Shown here: positions 47,590 to 49,332 of the stretch, in pieces
How the letters are laid out: every line of letters starts with the position of its first letter
How positions within the stretch are numbered: the first letter of the stretch is position 1
Assembly: GCA_964540965.1 (NCBI GenBank)
Contig: CAZIOT010000022.1
Coordinates: 1 to 49,332, forward strand
From: JADYZU01 sp964540965
GTDB taxonomy: Bacteria; Pseudomonadota; Alphaproteobacteria; Rhodobacterales; Rhodobacteraceae
Length of the DNA: 49,332 nt
Direction of reading: 5' to 3'
Notes under the pieces: model-generated
What the model was told of the DNA's origin: nothing
Database searches by the model: none
The model's input: only the letters and a program-made list of their open reading frames with translations
Program-made: the position numbers and the translations under genes

Positions 47590-48714
47590 TTACAGGGCGC
47601 TGACCGTCACCTCGCGCCGCTCGCCATAGCCGTTGAAGCGGGTGGTGACGCCGTTGAGATAGGCGCCGGTGGACCGGAAGATCAGCCAGTCCCCCTCTGC
47701 CAGATCGGCCGGCAGCGGGGTTTCCCCGACCAGCCGGTCAAGGCTGTCGCAGGTCGGGCCAAAGACGACGCGCGGCCCCTCGGCGCCATGGCGCAGGCTG
47801 CCGTCCGGCGCCAGCGCGACAAAGGCGGGCACGCCCATCGACGGAAACTCGGACAGCCCGCCATAGATGCCGTCCTCAAGATAGCAGCGCCCGGTCCGCA
47901 GGGATTTCACCCGCACGGCGTAGCAGAAGGCATCGGCGACCAGCCCCCGCCCAGGTTCGCAGATCAAGAGCGGCCGGTGGTCAAAGGCATCGGCCGCCCG
48001 GTCGATCGCGGCGAAGAACGGCGTCAGATCCACCGGCCGGCCATCGCGGCCGGCGGGAAAGCCGCCGCCGACATTCAGCCGGCCGATGCGGACGCCGGCG
48101 CTGCTGGCGATCCCGGCCGCGGTACGGATGTAGCGGTCCCAGGCCATGGGATCGGTGCATTGCGTGCCGACATGGAAGGTCAGCGCCGGGACCAGCCCCG
48201 CCGCCGCGACCCGACCCAGCAGGTCCACCGCCGCCTCGGGCTCGGCCCCGAATTTCGACCCGAAGTTATAGGCGGCTCCGGCGACCGGCAGGCGGAACCG
48301 CACCGCGATTTCCGTGCCCTCGGGCAGGCCGGCGGCAAGAAGCTTGTCCAGTTCGCCGGCATCATCGACCGACCACGACACCACCCCGCCGGCGATGCCG
48401 GCGCGGATTTCTGCCGTGCTGCGCACCGGGTTGTTATAGTGCAGGGCAAGGCCCGGCGCGGTGGCGCGGACCAGCGCGATCTCGTCCGGGCTGGCCACGT
48501 CAAAGCCGTGCAGGCCCTGCGCCGCCAGTTGCGCGATGACATGCGGCGACGGATTGGCCTTGACCGCAAAGGTCACCAGCCCCGGAAAGCCGCCAAGGAA
48601 CGCCTGCAACCGCGTCTGAAGCACGGCCGGCGCAAAGAACTGCACCGGCAGGTCGGGGGCGTGCTGGAGCAGCCAGCTTGCGGGCGTCTCTGCCATCACC
48701 GGGGTCTGCAGCAT
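47590..48714 (-). CDS. Ornithine/lysine-type PLP decarboxylase (alanine-racemase fold)
   Basis: 374 residues. Fold type III basic amino-acid decarboxylase: FAVKANPSPHVIAQLAAQG with PLP Lys52 and FDVASPDEIALV; LNVGGGFPAG; CEPGRGLVADAFCY; YLEDGIYGGLSEF; and FGPTCDSLDRLV with the catalytic Cys. The length suits eukaryotic-type ODC of alphaproteobacteria (about 380). It makes putrescine (or cadaverine). Divergent from an Lrp-type gene with GAC-N5-GTC sites between them. Whether ornithine or lysine is preferred cannot be read off. Confidence 0.9.
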   Translation of the reverse strand: MLQTPVMAETPASWLLQHAPDLPVQFFAPAVLQTRLQAFLGGFPGLVTFAVKANPSPHVIAQLAAQGLHGFDVASPDEIALVRATAPGLALHYNNPVRSTAEIRAGIAGGVVSWSVDDAGELDKLLAAGLPEGTEIAVRFRLPVAGAAYNFGSKFGAEPEAAVDLLGRVAAAGLVPALTFHVGTQCTDPMAWDRYIRTAAGIASSAGVRIGRLNVGGGFPAGRDGRPVDLTPFFAAIDRAADAFDHRPLLICEPGRGLVADAFCYAVRVKSLRTGRCYLEDGIYGGLSEFPSMGVPAFVALAPDGSLRHGAEGPRVVFGPTCDSLDRLVGETPLPADLAEGDWLIFRSTGAYLNGVTTRFNGYGERREVTVSAL

Positions 48715-48727
48715 CCGTCACCTCCTG

Positions 48728-48764
48728 TTGTCGCGGACAGTATGTCGCAGGACTATGTCGGATC
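48728..48764. promoter_or_regulatory. Decarboxylase/Lrp divergent promoter region with repeats
   Basis: TTGTCG 48728-48733, 17 bp, GACTAT 48751-48756 would serve the Lrp gene. GACA-GTA-TGTC (48736-48746) is an inverted repeat; TATGTCG occurs twice (about 48741 and 48753). A likely Lrp binding area. Confidence 0.4.
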
Positions 48765-48825
48765 GTCCGGGCACTCTGCGCGAAAGGACTCGTCATGCGG
48801 GCAGATTGCCGATAGTTTCGGCACC

Positions 48826-49266
48826 ATGCCCGAGCTTGACGATACCGACCGCCAGATCATTGCCCTCCTGTCCACCAATGCGCGGATGCCGGTGGCGAAA
48901 CTCGCCCAGAAACTGGGGCTGGCGCGGACCACCGCGCAGGCACGGCTCGACCGGCTGGAACGCACCGGCGTGATCGCCGGCTATACCCTGCGGCTGTCCG
49001 AGGATGCCCTGCGCGGCCAGATCCGCGCGACGGTGCTGGTGCATATCACCCCTTCGGCGCAGACCGCCGTGCTGGGCCAGTTGCGCCGGCTGACCGCGGT
49101 GGAACGGGTGCATACCACTTCGGGCCGCTTCGACCTGGCCTGCCAGTTGCGGGCGGGATCGACCGGGGAACTCGACCACACGCTTGATTCCATCGGCGAG
49201 ATCGAGGGCGTGGTGGCGATGGAAACCCTCGTGCACCTGTCCACCAGGATCGACCGCGCCGTCTGA
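48826..49266 (+). CDS. Lrp/AsnC-family transcriptional regulator
   Basis: 146 residues from ATG 48826. HTH half: MPELDDTDRQIIALLSTNAR, MPVAKLAQKLGLARTTAQARLDRLERTGVIAGY. C-terminal RAM domain: TVLVHITPSAQTAVLGQLRRL, VERVHTTSGRFDLACQLRAGSTGELDHTLDSIGEIEGV. Normal length. Divergent to the decarboxylase, it probably regulates it in response to a basic amino acid; the ligand is inferred. No strong Shine-Dalgarno sequence precedes the ATG. Confidence 0.93.
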   Translation: MPELDDTDRQIIALLSTNARMPVAKLAQKLGLARTTAQARLDRLERTGVIAGYTLRLSEDALRGQIRATVLVHITPSAQTAVLGQLRRLTAVERVHTTSGRFDLACQLRAGSTGELDHTLDSIGEIEGVVAMETLVHLSTRIDRAV

Positions 49267-49299
49267 GACGCCCCTCCGCTAGAGGGCGTCTTCATTTAG
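49267..49299 (+). terminator. Probable terminator of the Lrp gene
   Basis: Arms GACGCCC (49267-49273) and GGGCGTC (49284-49290) with partial continuation CTC/GAG, then TTCATTT. Immediately after the TGA. A weak U-run. Confidence 0.6.
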
Positions 49300-49332
49300 G
49301 CGAGCCAGGCCATTGCGCATGCGAGTGAGACG
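49300..49332. other. Window edge, 33 bp with no feature seen
   Basis: Too short to judge; nothing recognisable. Confidence 0.4.

Overview
The window is chromosomal DNA of a very G+C-rich alphaproteobacterium. Gene content and order point to Rhodobacterales (Rhodobacteraceae/Paracoccaceae, in the Rhodobacter-Paracoccus neighbourhood). The main clues are the phaZ/phaC-phaP-phaR locus, metF divergent from a MetR-type LysR gene, putA divergent from an Lrp-type regulator, and a hisB-H-A-F-E cluster with extra genes inserted. Nothing looks like a prophage, transposon, plasmid origin or CRISPR array. It reads as a stable metabolic chromosome segment.

Layout. 1-2.1 kb: 3' end of a CoA-transferase subunit (scoB), a small GNAT protein and aspartate kinase (lysC). 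2.1-5.3 kb: UvrD/PcrA helicase and an Rnk-type regulator on the minus strand, followed by an unusual intergenic region with two long G homopolymers, a strong promoter and a possible 24-codon leaderless ORF. 5.3-7.5 kb: MarR regulator divergent from a DHA2 drug exporter. 7.6-11.1 kb: pyruvate carboxylase. 11.1-11.5 kb: two identical tRNA-Gly(GCC) genes. 11.5-12.6 kb: a stand-alone Lrp ligand-binding domain and a degenerate receiver protein. 12.7-17.8 kb: hisB, hisH, hisA, hisF, a YcxB-like gene and hisE, with a DUF2147 gene and a membrane-protein gene inserted on the other strand. 18-20 kb: a small DUF6958-like gene and O-acetylhomoserine sulfhydrylase. 20.2-26.3 kb: SIMPL protein, a 1088-residue bitopic protein combining GspL-like and GspC/PilP-like ends, a DegT aminotransferase and a fasciclin protein. 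26.4-32 kb: LLM flavin oxidoreductase and the polyhydroxyalkanoate locus. 32.2-36.1 kb: a degenerate alpha/beta hydrolase, lytic transglycosylase, AraC regulator with pobA, and tRNA-Leu(TAA). 36.2-43.2 kb: an RTX-like protein, putR/putA and a rhomboid protease. 43.2-49.3 kb: inositol monophosphatase, a secreted trypsin-like protease, metR/metF, and an ornithine/lysine decarboxylase divergent from an Lrp regulator.

The genes form several functional groups: amino-acid biosynthesis (lysC, his, metY, metF), anaplerosis and carbon storage (pyc, pha), catabolism of aromatics and proline (pobA, putA), and envelope functions. Four divergent regulator/target pairs are visible (marR/MFS, putR/putA, metR/metF, Lrp/decarboxylase), plus araC/pobA. 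PhaR-type operator sequences are readable at all three pha promoters. Several promoters follow TTGnnn-N17-TAnnnn, and some put the predicted +1 on the start codon, suggesting leaderless mRNAs.

The least explained items are the GspL/GspC-like fusion with no secretin system nearby, the double homopolymer leader upstream of rnk, and two pseudo-enzyme/pseudo-receiver proteins that lack their catalytic or phosphoacceptor residues.
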